From Cenococcum geophilum 1.58 (Eukaryota; Ascomycota; Dothideomycetes; Gloniales; Gloniaceae): a DNA stretch of 64,000 nt. This document shows, in pieces, positions 1-10,650 of the stretch. Location: contig KV748205.1 of assembly GCA_001692895.1 (NCBI GenBank), forward strand, positions 1,488,001 through 1,552,000, in the 5' to 3' direction. Position 1 is the first letter of the stretch. Each line of letters begins with the position of its first letter. The notes beneath the pieces were generated by a model. That model was not told the DNA's origin, did not search any database, and worked only from the letters and a program-made list of their open reading frames with translations. Both the position numbers and the translations under genes were made by a program.

Positions 1-1868
1 TAACTTTATAATTATATATAGACCTAGCAGCAAAGCCACGCTCCCTAATGCCTTAAGCTAGCTACTAGGAATAAGGCCTAAGGACGCTAATAATAAACGC
101 CTCCGCTACCGAGCCTAAGTCGTTATACCGCCCTAGAAAGTTAACCCTATAATCTTAAAAGAATTACTATACAAGTCCCATAACTCTAATAACGCGGAGT
201 TTATAGCCGCTCTAGACCCTAAAATAGTTAAAAGTTACTAGATAAGTTAATCTGGCTAGGATACTAGAAGAACGAACTTATAAGAGATATAGTAGCAGCC
301 CTATATAATTAGAAAGCTCGCCATTAACTAAAGAAGATTAGAAAATTACTTTATTATAATAAGTTAGAATACAGTATTATTAACAGACAGATCTACTTCC
401 GCTAATATCTCTTTATCCCTAACGCCCTAGACCTCCGCCTAGAAGTTACCCATTACTTTTATAGCAGTGGCCCCACTAGTTACCCTAGCCGGGTTAAGAC
501 TTTAAACCTTTTAAACTAAACATACTGGTAGCTAGGAATCTCCTAGTTTATAGCTACCTTCGTTAAAAACTATGCCCTATACTTTTATACTAAGACCCCC
601 CGTTTTACCCTACCTGGTTTCCTAAAGCTACTAGAATTACCTACTCGCCCGTAGACTAATATTTTAATTAACTATATTATAACACTGCCGGTATACTAAT
701 GCTATAGTAAGGTATATAAATATATCCTTATTATTATAGACCGCCTAACTAAAATATAATATCTTATTCTAGTAACAGGACTCTTAATAAAGGAGCTAGT
801 TAATAGCTTTATTAATAACGTATATAAGCTCTACAGTGTACTAAGTATAATTATCTCCAATCGCGGTATATAATTTATTAGCAACTTTTAGCGATAACTA
901 AGTAAACGCCTTAAGACAACCTTATAACTAAGCTTAGCCTAATACCTAAAAACGGACGGCTAAACTAAAATTATTAACACTACCGTAAATAAATACCTCT
1001 ATACTTTTATTAGCTTTATATAGAACAACTAGGTTAACTACCTACCGCTTACTAAGTTTGCTATAAATAACTAAGTTAATAAGAGTATAGGCATCTCCCC
1101 ATTTTTTGCAAACTATGGCTTTAACCCTCACCTTAGAATTAAGCCTACTAGCCCCCGCCTACTAACACTATTAGTATAGGCAAAGAAGGAGTTCTTCCGC
1201 GTAGACTCTATGGCCAACCGCTTTAAGCGGATATTAATATAGCTTAAGGCCCTAGCCCGGATTTTATAGTAACGCTATAAAAATAATGCTAATACCCGTA
1301 GGGATAAGAGCGTGTTATTCTACGAAGGTAATATAGTTATAGTTAGCTTAGAAAATATAAAGATAAATAGACTTAAGAAGAAATAGGACGATAAATAGGA
1401 CGGCCCGTACCCTATACTCGCAGTATACTAAGGGGTAGTTATAGTAAACCTCCCGGACTATATCCAAGTAAATAAATCCTTTTATATATCTAAGGTCCGC
1501 CTCTAGGCTACTAAAGAGATCCCTAGCTAAGCAAATATTAATANNNTANAGCGCCGTAATNTANAAGGACNAGTNNNAGAGAGAGATAANNANGGNAANA
1601 TAGAAGANAAATNGGAGTTTAAGAAAATCCTTAATGTATATAACGAAGACCCCTAGGGCCTAACTTATAAGATTAAATGGAAATATTATAAGGATATAAC
1701 CTAGCAGCTAGAGGAAAACCTAAAGGGTTACGAATAAGCTGTATAGCGCTTTTATAAGTAACACCCTAAGAAGCTAAGACCCCTAGACTGGGTATAAGAT
1801 AAGGAAAAGTTATACTAAGGTCGCGGCCGACCACCATATTAAAATTTGTGGTAGTTAAGATGTTATAG

Positions 1869-1891
1869 AACTTTAACCGGCGGTTAAAGTT
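1869..1891. repeat. 23 bp perfect palindrome in gypsy 3' region
   Basis: Two 11-base arms, AACTTTAACCG and CGGTTAAAGTT, flank a single central base between the chromodomain and the 3' LTR. The same palindrome occurs at 38595-38617 at the equivalent place in another gypsy element. Confidence 0.7.
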
Positions 1892-2147
1892 GTCTAATTA
1901 GCTAAATTCTTGCTAAGAAACGCCATATGGACCGATTTAGGTAGTAGTATAGAGTTCTGCTAACCTTACTCACTAAACTAACTAATTAGGATTTTCTATG
2001 CCCGGTATAGAAAATCGCCATTAGCTTAGTTAAGGGTAGTAAGTAGAACTAATATCTTCGCGGTAAAAAATAGGCAACCCCATACACTGCCTATTTTTAA
2101 GTTATCTATTTAGTTTAGGGACTAAACCATCTAGGGAAAAGGAGTAC

Positions 2148-2344
2148 TGTTACGGCACTAACCTAACACATACTATTTTATACTGCCTTGTACTGTTTCC
2201 TACTATTAGCTAGCCCACTACTAGCGACTTAGCGGCTGGCCCTACTATTTATATACAATACCCCCTTTCCACCTTCTTCCCCTCTTTATACTATAACGTA
2301 GTTATTTAGTCTACTTTATTACAGTACTGTGACAACGTAACTAT
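2148..2344 (+). repeat. 3' LTR of the gypsy element at 1-2344
   Basis: It begins TGTTACGGCACTAACC and ends TACTGTGACA. The same ends, less mutated, are seen in the solo LTR at 60912-61098 (TGTCACGGCACTGACC to TACTGTGACA), so both belong to one LTR family of about 190 bp. The differences are mostly C-to-T or G-to-A, as RIP would give. Confidence 0.75.
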
Positions 2345-4170
2345 ATAGGGAGCTCGCGGATTCTAGGAGCCGTAAGGGCCGTAAACTATTATTAACTTTA
2401 CGATCTTAGTAAGATAACTAGTAGGATTGTCCTCTAGCTACGGAAGCTTAGCGGATATAAAACGGTCGATAACGGCTAGGTCTAGTAGCCTATCGCGGTT
2501 ATACGGATATAGGAAGAGTAGTAGGTGTAAATAGGGCAGGCCCCGTTTCTAGTACTTAATAGTCTAAACGTAGCCGCGAAACTAGCCGAAGATCTATACC
2601 CGTTTTAGGTTATATATAAAGTAGTTTAGCTTTAGGTAGAAGACGCGTATAACTAAATCGGGCCTATCTATAGCGGTCTGGCCGGGTAGTAGCTTACGAG
2701 TAATCTCGTCCTACTTAGGGTTAGTAGTAAACGTAATAAATAGGCTTAGACGGCTGTACTTGCGGATAATAGCTATTAAATCCTAAAAGCACTACCTAAT
2801 AAAGCGAGCTCCGCTAAGGAAGCTTAATAGAAGGACTACGCGGCGGCCTAACAATTTAGGGTCTAGATTAGCGCGGGTAAGAGCATCCGTAACGCCGTTA
2901 TATAGCTCTGCATAGAGATTAGTTTAGTTAGAGCGGATTTAGTTAAGCTTATTCTAATTATATAGCGCCTATATATCTATAATATACTACTAAAATAGCC
3001 GGTAGTAGGTAAAAGGAACTAACCTAGAGTTGTTATAGACGTATAGGTAGAACCGAAAGTACGCCCACTATGTTAAACGGTCTCGCTAGCGGACTTAATT
3101 AGAGTTACGTAGCTAGAGACCCTAGTACTAGCCAATATTACCACGGGGGAAGAGTAGTATGTAGTAGAGCGGCATATATGCGGCGTGCGCTAAGCTAATA
3201 CGGTAGTATTGCGGGGGTTTATTAGGTATACGACGCTCTATAAGTATAATATTGCGGAAGCTAGTATTACCGTGCTCGTCTGGTATAATAACGGCTACCT
3301 TATTACTTATTAGGAGGTTCTCGCGGCGCCGATTAGCACTAGCCTCTAAGATAAGCCGCATTTATAGGTTTAAGATAATCCGCGATGGGGTTATTATAGG
3401 CTAAGCCTAAAGCCGTTCCCTTGCGGTTTAATAGAGGGTGATAAAAGGGTTCTATACCTTAGATAGCATAGCAGTAAGGCACTATAGGATAGCCGCATCT
3501 AGCTAGGCGTTAGGATTGGCCTATAGCTAGATATCTATAGCATAACTAGGGTTGTAAAAGTATAGCTGCGCATACCGCAGAGTAACGTTGGTAGTAGCCT
3601 CTAGTGGGCCTTATAGATGGTAAAGCTCACTATATATCTGGAAGCAATTTGGGCCACCGCGGGCTATACCACGGTTAGTAACGGTACAGTTTACGAACGT
3701 AAAAGTTAATGCTACATTATATAGGCGAAGCCGCTCCCTAAACTACCTAGCAGAAGTACTATAGGACTCTAAAAGGTCGCGTAGATAGTCTAGCGGAGGC
3801 TAGAATAGAGGGAGGTTTACGTCGCTATGCTTATAGCAGGCTTTAAAGCGTAGATTGCTAGGCTTTAATATACTAACACGTTTATCTATCCAATGTAGGG
3901 CGGCACAGAAGTTATAGGCGACGTCTATAGGACTAAGATCTAGCTGCTCCATAATAGGGCGGACGGTAGTAAAACCACAATCTAGCTGCTCCGCAATAGG
4001 GCGGACGGTAGTAGGTCGCAACTAGATTAATACTAGTAGTCGCGGCTAGATTAATACGGGTGGTTACGGCTGGATCAATACGGGCGGTATAAAGGGAGAA
4101 GTAGCGGCGGAGGTAGTAGCGGCTACAGTTTCGTTTATAGGCTGCGGAAGGTCCGCTAAAGGTCGTCGGG
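2345..4170 (-). pseudogene. Helitron Rep (HUH replicase) relic, interrupted by gypsy LTR
   Basis: The minus strand, read with stops, matches fungal Helitron Rep proteins in the right order. A 'C-x-x-LHW...KACYKHSDVNLPLF' segment lies at about 3800-3930. The Helitron-like N-terminal domain lies at 3128-3361 and ends in YMPLYYILLFPRGNIG. The Rep core reads RPDLVIRVF near 2630-2670 and KRGLPYLHLLLFL near 2520-2556. A VYGPYGS-NPRAPY stretch lies next to the gypsy LTR at 2345. In intact Helitrons the core motif is RGLPHAH; here its first His is Tyr, so the HUH pair is broken. The helicase half is absent, replaced by the gypsy element. Helitrons move by rolling-circle replication; this copy cannot. 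Confidence 0.75.
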
Positions 4171-4854
4171 ACCGTCTACTTCTTTTCTCCTATATATATA
4201 GAGTTAGAAAGGTAGTAAGTTTAAAAAGAGTAAACAAAGAATTAACCCTATAAAAGTTATAGGTCTTATACGGAAGCCTATGACGGTTTATTGTAAAGTT
4301 GGCGAAAGAGTAATACTGCTTACAGGCAGTATAAAATGGGCGGTTAGAAGGCATTTAGGCGGTAGGTAGGGAGTAGTATTTAAGCAGTAATAAGGGGTAG
4401 GATTTAAGGTCGCGAGGTCATAAGGTAGTAAGGTCGCGAATTTAATGGGGTAAGCACGTCCCTAAGCACGTCCCTTATATTAGGTGACCCGACAAATATT
4501 AACTAAGGAAAAAAATTATTTCAGTACTATAGAAGAAGATCAGGCCTAAATATTGTTAGCGTTATAGCGTACCCGGCAGGTTAGGGGGTCTGAAATAATT
4601 ATATTGTCTAAGCTAGACTACTAAAAAAAGGAGCACTCGCTGTATTCAGCCCAAAAGACCCAACCAACGAAAAAGACCCAAAAATCCCTCTCTACACCTA
4701 AAGAAAACCCCTAGGATGCATGCATCACAGGGGAGGCACACGTAGGTCGACGGTAGCACGCAGCCGCGCGCGACGGCCAGAAATACGCTCAATAACGATA
4801 TACAATAACAAGAGAGACGTCTGCACGGAGCTCTACCAAAGGCTCTGCCAGAAG
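4171..4854. other. Degenerate intergenic/transposon sequence, no gene
   Basis: AT-rich remnants that may be the 5' end of the Helitron run to about 4620, followed by less mutated unique sequence. A short inverted repeat (ATTATTTCAG near 4515 and CTGAAATAAT near 4590) could form a hairpin. No convincing coding region; the 62-codon frame at 4720-4908 crosses a transposon boundary and is not a gene. Confidence 0.5.
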
Positions 4855-5990
4855 CACCTGTTCCGCTTCATACCAGTGCACGCCTCATTCCGGAACAAAT
4901 CGTCCTAAAAGAGGAACAAGTCGTGTATCACTTTTTAGAGCTTCATTCCAGATCAATTGCCTCATTCCAGAAAGGATTTAAAGCTTTTAGGTAAATTTTG
5001 GCGATTTCTACGAGTTAATATAAGCAATATGGTTTAGTTAATAACTGTAAAAAATAAAAAATAAAAAATAAAAAATAATTTTTTATTTTATACTAATTTT
5101 ACTAATTTTAGGCGTAAATTAAGCAGTGCCATATCCTTAATATTATAATCGTTTATTTAGTGGAGCATATTTACGATATTCGGCTTAAAGTAAAAGATCG
5201 AGTTTTTAACGAGATTTTACTTTATAAAGATAGGCAAGCTTACTATAACTAAGAAGGTAGGAATAGCTTAGGCAGTATTATAGAACTCGGCTATAGAAGG
5301 TAAGGTAGTCGTATTAGATGCGGAGGAAAGTATAGGGTTAGGCGCAAAGGCCGACATCGCTATTTCTAGTATTAGGTTTAACCCGGCAATTAAGTTAAAT
5401 ATATTTAGAACTTAAAGAAAAGGCCCGTATATTATTAAGGATCTAATTAAGTAGTAGATAAGGTAGTAGCTAAGGAGCAATTAATAGGATTTTTTTTTAA
5501 AAAAGTTTAAAGTTTAAAAGTCCCTAAGCTAAGCCTAATTAGGCGATTTCTAAGCATCAATACTATAAGGGGCTCACGAGAGCTCTCTAAGATGCCTTGC
5601 ACTTAATTACGAAATATTATTTAACTATTAAATATATACCTATTAAGTAGATCTTTAAGGACGTTGTATGGCATCGCAGGCGCAGTTTAGGGCTACTATA
5701 GGCCTTACGCGATAACTATTTATAAAGAAAATAAATATCGAGTATAGGGCGCAACTATTTTAAATAGCTTTGCGATTATCGGTATAGATATAGCGTTGGT
5801 AGGCCTTAACTAGGCTATACTACCTTACAATTAGCCTAATCTTTAAAAGACCTGTTCCGGAATAAAGCAATTATTCCGGAATTAACCCGCTAAAAGCGAT
5901 ACATGACTTGTTGCTCTTTAGGGACGACTTTATTCCGGAATGAGGCAGAAATAATCCGGAACGTGTCGTGTGCCGGTATGGGGCAGAACA
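4855..5990. mobile_element. Mutator-like TIR element, copy A (non-autonomous, RIP-affected)
   Basis: The terminal inverted repeats are about 110 bp long. The left end (4855 onward: CACCTGTTCCGCTTCATACC) matches the inverse of the right end of copy B. The right end (to 5990) matches the inverse of copy B's left end. Both ends carry the motif ATTCCGGAA and GAGGAACAAGTCGTGTAT-like sequence. The flanks hold a near-identical direct repeat (GCTCTGCCAGAAG before, GCTCTGCAAGAAG after), plausibly the target duplication. Long TIRs with a duplication of about 9-11 bp are typical of Mutator-like elements, but no transposase is visible. The interior is AT-rich and mutated, with no reading frame. Confidence 0.7.
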
Positions 5991-6244
5991 GCTCTGCAAG
6001 AAGTAGTTTGCGGAAAGTTTTAGGTTTCCGCATCCTAGCAGTCCTGAAATTAAGCATCACCAAGCAATATCCTACCGGCCTTCACCCATGATTATTGGCT
6101 TTCCCTGCAAGTCACTAAAGGGTAAGCATTAAGGATAATCTGCTTACCCGAAAGAGGTCGGTTCTGCTTTCCGGCTTATTACTTTTCTCCAATATCATCT
6201 CTTATTTTTCATATTCCGGTCTGCTTGCGCTTTCAGCACTCAAC
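5991..6244 (+). other. Remnant upstream region of a broken gene
   Basis: Base composition is near normal with CT-rich stretches, unlike the transposons on both sides. It probably represents the former promoter and 5' leader of the chitinase relic that follows. No open frame. Confidence 0.35.
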
Positions 6245-6545
6245 ATGATAAGATCCGTGTTTTTGACATTTACGCATCTTCCAACATAATGCATTTTGTT
6301 TGCTTTCTTGAGTCTCGGGCTAACCTAGTTCCGGTTCTTGGGACTTGAAATCTCCTAATAGGCACCTGCAATGCTAACACACCTTGCGTAAATGGAGCTT
6401 GCTGTAATAGTGTATGTCTTTAGATCTATTCAGGATATCTCTGCTACTAACTAGCCTGGTTAGAAATCAGGGCTTTATGGCTACTCGCCATAGGATTATA
6501 GCTTAGCTAATTGCACCTCTAACTGTAATGTCAAAAGTAGATACA
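6245..6545 (+). pseudogene. Relic of a chitin-binding chitinase (GH18-type) N-terminus
   Basis: An ATG at 6245 opens a short hydrophobic leader (MIRSVFLTFTHLPT, then a stop) that resembles a signal peptide. About 120 bases on, the plus strand reads CNANTPCVNGACCNS, and near 6510-6540 NCTSNCNVKS. In fungal subgroup-C GH18 chitinases, a chitin-binding module with NPC-x-x-GACC, a CGY segment and NCTSNC-x-AK follows the signal peptide, so order and spacing fit. Stops and frameshifts separate the pieces and everything downstream is lost at the copia element (from about 6560). It lies between two transposons and is the only trace of a host gene between 1 and 19 kb. Family assignment rests on the cysteine motifs alone. 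Confidence 0.5.
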
Positions 6546-6603
6546 TTAATTGCTTGATTTATCTATCTAGTGAAAGCTGGTAGCTATATAATATAATATT
6601 AAG

Positions 6604-6624
6604 GAGGCTGGTGCCCAGCCTCCT
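6604..6624. repeat. Palindrome in the copia 3' LTR
   Basis: GAGGCTGG and CCAGCCTC face each other around a short TGCC-type centre just inside the presumed 3' LTR of the minus-strand copia element. It could form a hairpin in the LTR transcript, for example near a polyadenylation site; that role is inference. Confidence 0.5.
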
Positions 6625-6857
6625 AACGCTACCAGAAGGTTAATTCTTAACACTCCCACTTAAACTAATAGTGTAGATTAATAGCTCCCACTTAATCCTT
6701 ATGGGTAAATAAAAAATAATGGGGACTTCTTCCTTCTTTAAGCCTTATTAAACCTTAAAAAACTCTTTATAAGAAAATAGGAGAAGAGTACCTAATAAAG
6801 TCCCTTCTAAGAGAAATGGATTGTATTTGTTATACGGTTACCGCCTTTAGCCGGGCG

Positions 6858-6955
6858 AATAGTAATTTCCTATCCCCGGGATGGAAAATCCTAATTAGTC
6901 TATTTAATAATTGCACCTGGTAGAATTTCATACCGCTACCTAAATTTAGTAGATA
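6858..6955 (-). repeat. Dispersed repeat with central 27 bp near-palindrome (copy 2 of 3)
   Basis: On the minus strand this stretch shares a block with 1935-2040 (plus), running from ATTTAGGTAG through ACTAATTAGGATTTTC and a palindrome around CCCGG. A shorter match lies at 35763-35820 (plus). The three copies lie in three different transposons. Confidence 0.5.
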
Positions 6956-8623
6956 TTTCCAACACGCCTCTATATTATATAGGGTAGATTTATAAGGCAG
7001 GGTGACTAATATAAGAGCGTTTTAATATTAGTATTTATACGTTCTTAACCCTAGTGCGTTTCTAAAGGCAATAAACTTATCTTTTAGTAGGGCTTTAGTA
7101 AGTCTATCTGCTACCTATTTTTTATTAGAATATACTATAGATCTACGTCCCCCTTAGCCTATCTTTCCCGTACATAGTGGTGTTAAATTAAGATATATTT
7201 TGTCCTAGGGTGGAATTAAGGGTTCTTAGCTAGGGCTATAGCGCCTTAGTTATCTCTATAGATAATAGTCGCTATTAGCTCTTCTTCTAATTTAAGTAGT
7301 TTTATTAGGAGGTTCCTAAGCCAGATAGCTTCCTTAGTAGCTTATATTTCTCCTATATATTCTACCTTATAGGAGGAGAGTACAATAATTAGCTGCCTTT
7401 TTAATAACTAGCTGATTGCTCCACTTCCAATATTAAAGATATAGCCTACGGTAGAGTGTCTAGTTATAATATCTCCCACCTAGTTTAAGTTAGTATATCT
7501 AACTAGCTCTTCTAAGGAGCCGAAGTAGTTTAGTTCTAGGTTAATAGTGCCTTAAAGGTATTAAAAGATTTATTTTATAGCTTTAATATAGGGTTCTTCT
7601 AGGTTAGTTATATAGCGGCTATAGGTTAACACCGCGTATATAATGTCTAGTCTAGTTCCTAATATAGCGTATATTAGTGACCTAATTGCCTTAGCGTACT
7701 AGTTCTAGTCTATTTCTATAGCTATAAAGCCTTCCTTAGAGGGTTCTAGTTTATTAGTATCTATAGGAGTTAGAACTAGTTTATACTCCTATATATTAAA
7801 TTCCCGTAGTACTTTTTTAATATACCCCTTTTAGTGAAGTTAAAGGGAGCGGGTTAGTCGGTCTCTACGTTCTAATATTCCTAGGTAGTAGGTGTAAGGC
7901 CCTAGGTCGGTTATCTAAAAGCGTTTACTAGGGGCGTTTTTAATTTTTTATATTCCGTTTTTATCGGGGCCTACTATTAGTAGGTTGTCTATGTAGACTA
8001 CTAAGTAGATATAACCTTTAGCGAACACGCTAAGGTTAGATAAGAGGGGTAAAAAGCCTAGACCTTTTAGGAAGAGGGCTAGAGTATAGTACCAAATTTA
8101 TAGTAATTATTTAAGTCCGTAGAGAGCCTTATTTAGTTAATAAACTCTTTTTATCCCGTTTTTTAGCCCCGTTAGTTACTTAACGTATATTTCTTCGTTA
8201 ATTACTCTATAGAGAAAGGCTGTCTTAACGTCTATTTATTTAATTTTAAGGTTAAGGGCTGCGGCTATAGCGAAGATTGTTTTATAGCTTATTAGTTTAA
8301 CTATTAATGCAAATATCTTATTATAGTTAACGCCTTCTTATTATTTAAATCCGCGTATAACCTAGCGGGCTTTATACTATAGTATTTCACCATTTAGTCC
8401 TCTTTTAAGTTTATAGACCTATTTCCCTTATAAGACCCATCTGTTTGGAAGAGGGTTAACTAGGGTCTATATAATATTATTAAGTAGGGACTTGTTTTTA
8501 TCTTTTATAGCTACAAGCTATTATTTCTAAGAGATATTAGCCCTAGCTTATGGCAGTGTTTTTGGTTTAAAGGGCTTAGTTATAGCTTTTACTGCTCCTA
8601 GGAGCGCTGCGACAAACATATAG

Positions 8624-8862
8624 CATCAGGAATTTTTTTTTTTGGCCCCGTTGTTGCAAGCGAAAATCGGGGTCTGCAAAACCTGCGTAAGTCGCAATTT
8701 TGGCAATTTGCGGGCAATTTGCAGCAATGTGCTACAAACACATAGGCTACCTATGCACGCGCCTGGCCTATCTATGTGTTTGTAGCAAATTGCCAAAATT
8801 ACGACTTACGCAGACCCCAATTTTCGCTTGCAACAACGTGCCCAAATTTTTTTTTCCTGATA
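8624..8862. mobile_element. Fold-back MITE-like unit
   Basis: Almost the whole unit is an inverted repeat with arms of about 100 bp. The left arm reads CATCAGGAA, T-run, GTTGTTGCAAGCGAAAATC and on to AATTTTGGCAATTTGC. The right arm reads back GCAAATTGCCAAAATT to GATTTTCGC-like sequence, CAACAACG, a T-run and TTCCTGATA. The centre also repeats CTATGTGTTTGTAGC as an inverse. It shares its outer end with the right end of the larger element at 10880. Confidence 0.7.
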
Positions 8863-8866
8863 ACCA

Positions 8867-9505
8867 GAGGCTCTGCATGAGGCTCTATATAAAGCTCCGC
8901 ACGAGGCTTTACATAAAGCTCTGCACGAAGCTCTGCACGAAGCTCTGCACGAAGCTCTACACGAAGCTCTACACGAAGCTTCTACACGAAGCTCTACACG
9001 AAGCTCTACACGAAGCTCTGCACGAGGCTTGTACACGAGAGCTCTAGCACGAAGCTCTGCACACTAGAGGCTCTGCACGAGGCTCTACACGAGGCCCCGA
9101 AGCTCCTGTACGAAGGCTCTACACAAAGCTCTACACAAAGCTCTACACGAAGCTCTAAACGAAGCTCTACACGAAGCTTTGCACGAGGCTCTGCACGAGG
9201 CCTCTAACACGAAGCCTCTGCACGAAGGCTCTACACGAAGCTCTAGGCACGAAGCTCTCTACACGAAGCTCTGCAGCAAGCGTATATACACGAAGCAATA
9301 CTACACGAAGCTCTACACAAAGCTTCTGCACGAAGCCTTCTATACACACGAAGGCTCTGCACAAAGCTCTACGTAAGCTCTACACGAAAGCTCTACACAA
9401 AGCTCTACGCTCTACGAAGCTCTACACGAAGCTCTAAATATAGAGGCTCTGCACGAGGCTCTGCGCGAAGCTCTGCGTACGGAGGCTCTACACGAAGCTC
9501 TACAC
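8867..9505. repeat. 12 bp tandem array (GAAGCTCTACAC)
   Basis: About 50 units of GAAGCTCTACAC / GAGGCTCTGCAC with small insertions and substitutions. Because the unit is a multiple of three, it gives open frames reading (C/Y)TKL or LHEA over and over; these are not proteins. Confidence 0.9.
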
Positions 9506-9680
9506 AAAGCCTTTGTGGTGTGCGCAGGACACACTACTATCGGGTCCCCGCTATATTCCCGATAGCCTCTACACGTGCCTCTGCCAAGTATACCCCTATA
9601 TATACCTAGGTAGCCACCTCATTTTTTTACCCTTCCTTACATCCTCCCTACCTAGGAAGACACCAGAACGACAGCCAGCA

Positions 9681-10171
9681 GACGACCGTCGCCGGAGCTA
9701 GACGACCGTCGTCAGAGCTAGACGACCGTCGCCGGAGCCAGATGACCGTCGCCAGAAGCTGGACGACCGTCACCAGAGCTGGACGACCGTCGTCAGAGCC
9801 AGGCGACCGTCGTCAGAGCCTGGACAACCGTCGTCAGAGCTAGACGACCATCGTCAGAGCTGGACGACCCGTCGCCGGAGCTAGATGACCGTCGCCAGAG
9901 CTAGACGACCGTCGCCGGAGCCAGAATGACCGTCGCCAGAGCTGGACGACCGTCGCCGGAGCCAGATGACCGTCGCCAGAGCTAGACGACCGTCATCAGA
10001 GCTAGACGACCGTCGCCGGAGCCAGATGACCGTCGCCAGAGCTAGACGACCGTCAGAGCCAGACGACCGTCGTCAGAGCTAGACGACCGTCGCCGGAGCC
10101 AGATGACCGTCGCCAGAGCTAGACGACCGTCGTCATCGCCACACGACCGTCGCCAGAGCCACACGACAACC
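9681..10171. repeat. 20 bp minisatellite (GACGACCGTCGCCAGAGCTA)
   Basis: About 24 near-identical units of 20 bp. GACGACCGTCG is nearly palindromic within each unit. GC-rich and rich in CpG, in sharp contrast to the copia sequence on both sides. Confidence 0.92.
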
Positions 10172-10293
10172 GTTCAAACGACCAGCCAGCGAACACGATA
10201 AACGATTCGATCGATCGATCGAATCAAGGTGACATAGACAGGTAGGCACAGATAGGTAAGGCATAGACGGGTAGGTATAGACGGACGGACAGA

Positions 10294-10412
10294 CAGGTAG
10301 GTAGGCAAGCAGGCAGGTAGGCAGGTAGGTAGGTAGGGTAGGTAGGCAAGCAGGCAGGTAGGCAGGTAAGGTAGGTAGGTAGGTAGGCAGGCAGGCAGGG
10401 CAGGCAGGTAGG
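10294..10412. repeat. Tetranucleotide microsatellite (GGTA/GGCA)n
   Basis: Alternating GGTA and GGCA tetramers, interrupted a few times by single extra bases, giving mixed frames on both strands. Confidence 0.9.
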
Positions 10413-10588
10413 TAGATGATTTAGAGCCTCTGCGAGAGGCTTCCCCCTTGGCGCCCAAAGTAGATAGCTCTACATTTTATATAGTTATAATATAAATATA
10501 TTTAAAAGTATATTATAGAAATCTATGGGAATATGTGATAATTTGGTTATTATATAATATAATTATAATTTATATAGTTACATATAGT

Positions 10589-10650
10589 TACAATTTGTAC
10601 AGTTTTTATAATTCGTACAGTTTTTACAATTCGTACAGTTTTTACAATTC
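10589..10650. repeat. 18 bp tandem repeat (CGTACAGTTTTTACAATT)
   Basis: Three to four direct copies close to the right end of the repeat-bearing element. They are followed by a longer direct pair near 10700-10780 containing CTGCAAACTTGTTGCAAAA. Confidence 0.8.

Larger units (their letters stand above)
1..2344 (+). mobile_element. Ty3/gypsy chromodomain retrotransposon, 3' part, RIP-degraded
   Basis: Read through its many stop codons, the plus strand gives a gypsy pol 3' half. There is an HHCC-like integrase zinc region near 430-640, an integrase core with the 'IDRLTK' motif near 735-760 and a degenerate D-x-G-x-x-F-I segment near 855-890. A chromodomain sits near 1630-1760 (readable as YKIKWKYYKD followed by an EENLKG-like stretch). 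An LTR closes the element at 2148-2344, preceded by a purine-rich tract at about 2134-2147. The 5' part lies outside the window. Runs of N at about 1544-1616 mark unresolved bases. Chromodomain gypsy elements tend to integrate into heterochromatin. The element is certainly dead, because stops occur every few codons. Confidence 0.85.

Noticed and set aside
4720..4908. 62-codon plus-strand frame
   Set aside because: It crosses the left end of Mutator-like copy A, so it cannot be an old gene.
8700..9047. 115-codon open frame with (C/Y)TKL repeats
   Set aside because: It is the 12 bp tandem array read as codons, starting inside the fold-back unit. The opposite strand is open for the same reason.
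9681..10171. Possible CRISPR-like array (20 bp repeats)
   Set aside because: The units are contiguous without unique spacers and the host is a fungus. This is a minisatellite.
10174..10458. 94-codon minus-strand frame rich in LPT and YLP
   Set aside because: Produced by the GGTA/GGCA microsatellite; no start context and no non-repetitive domain.
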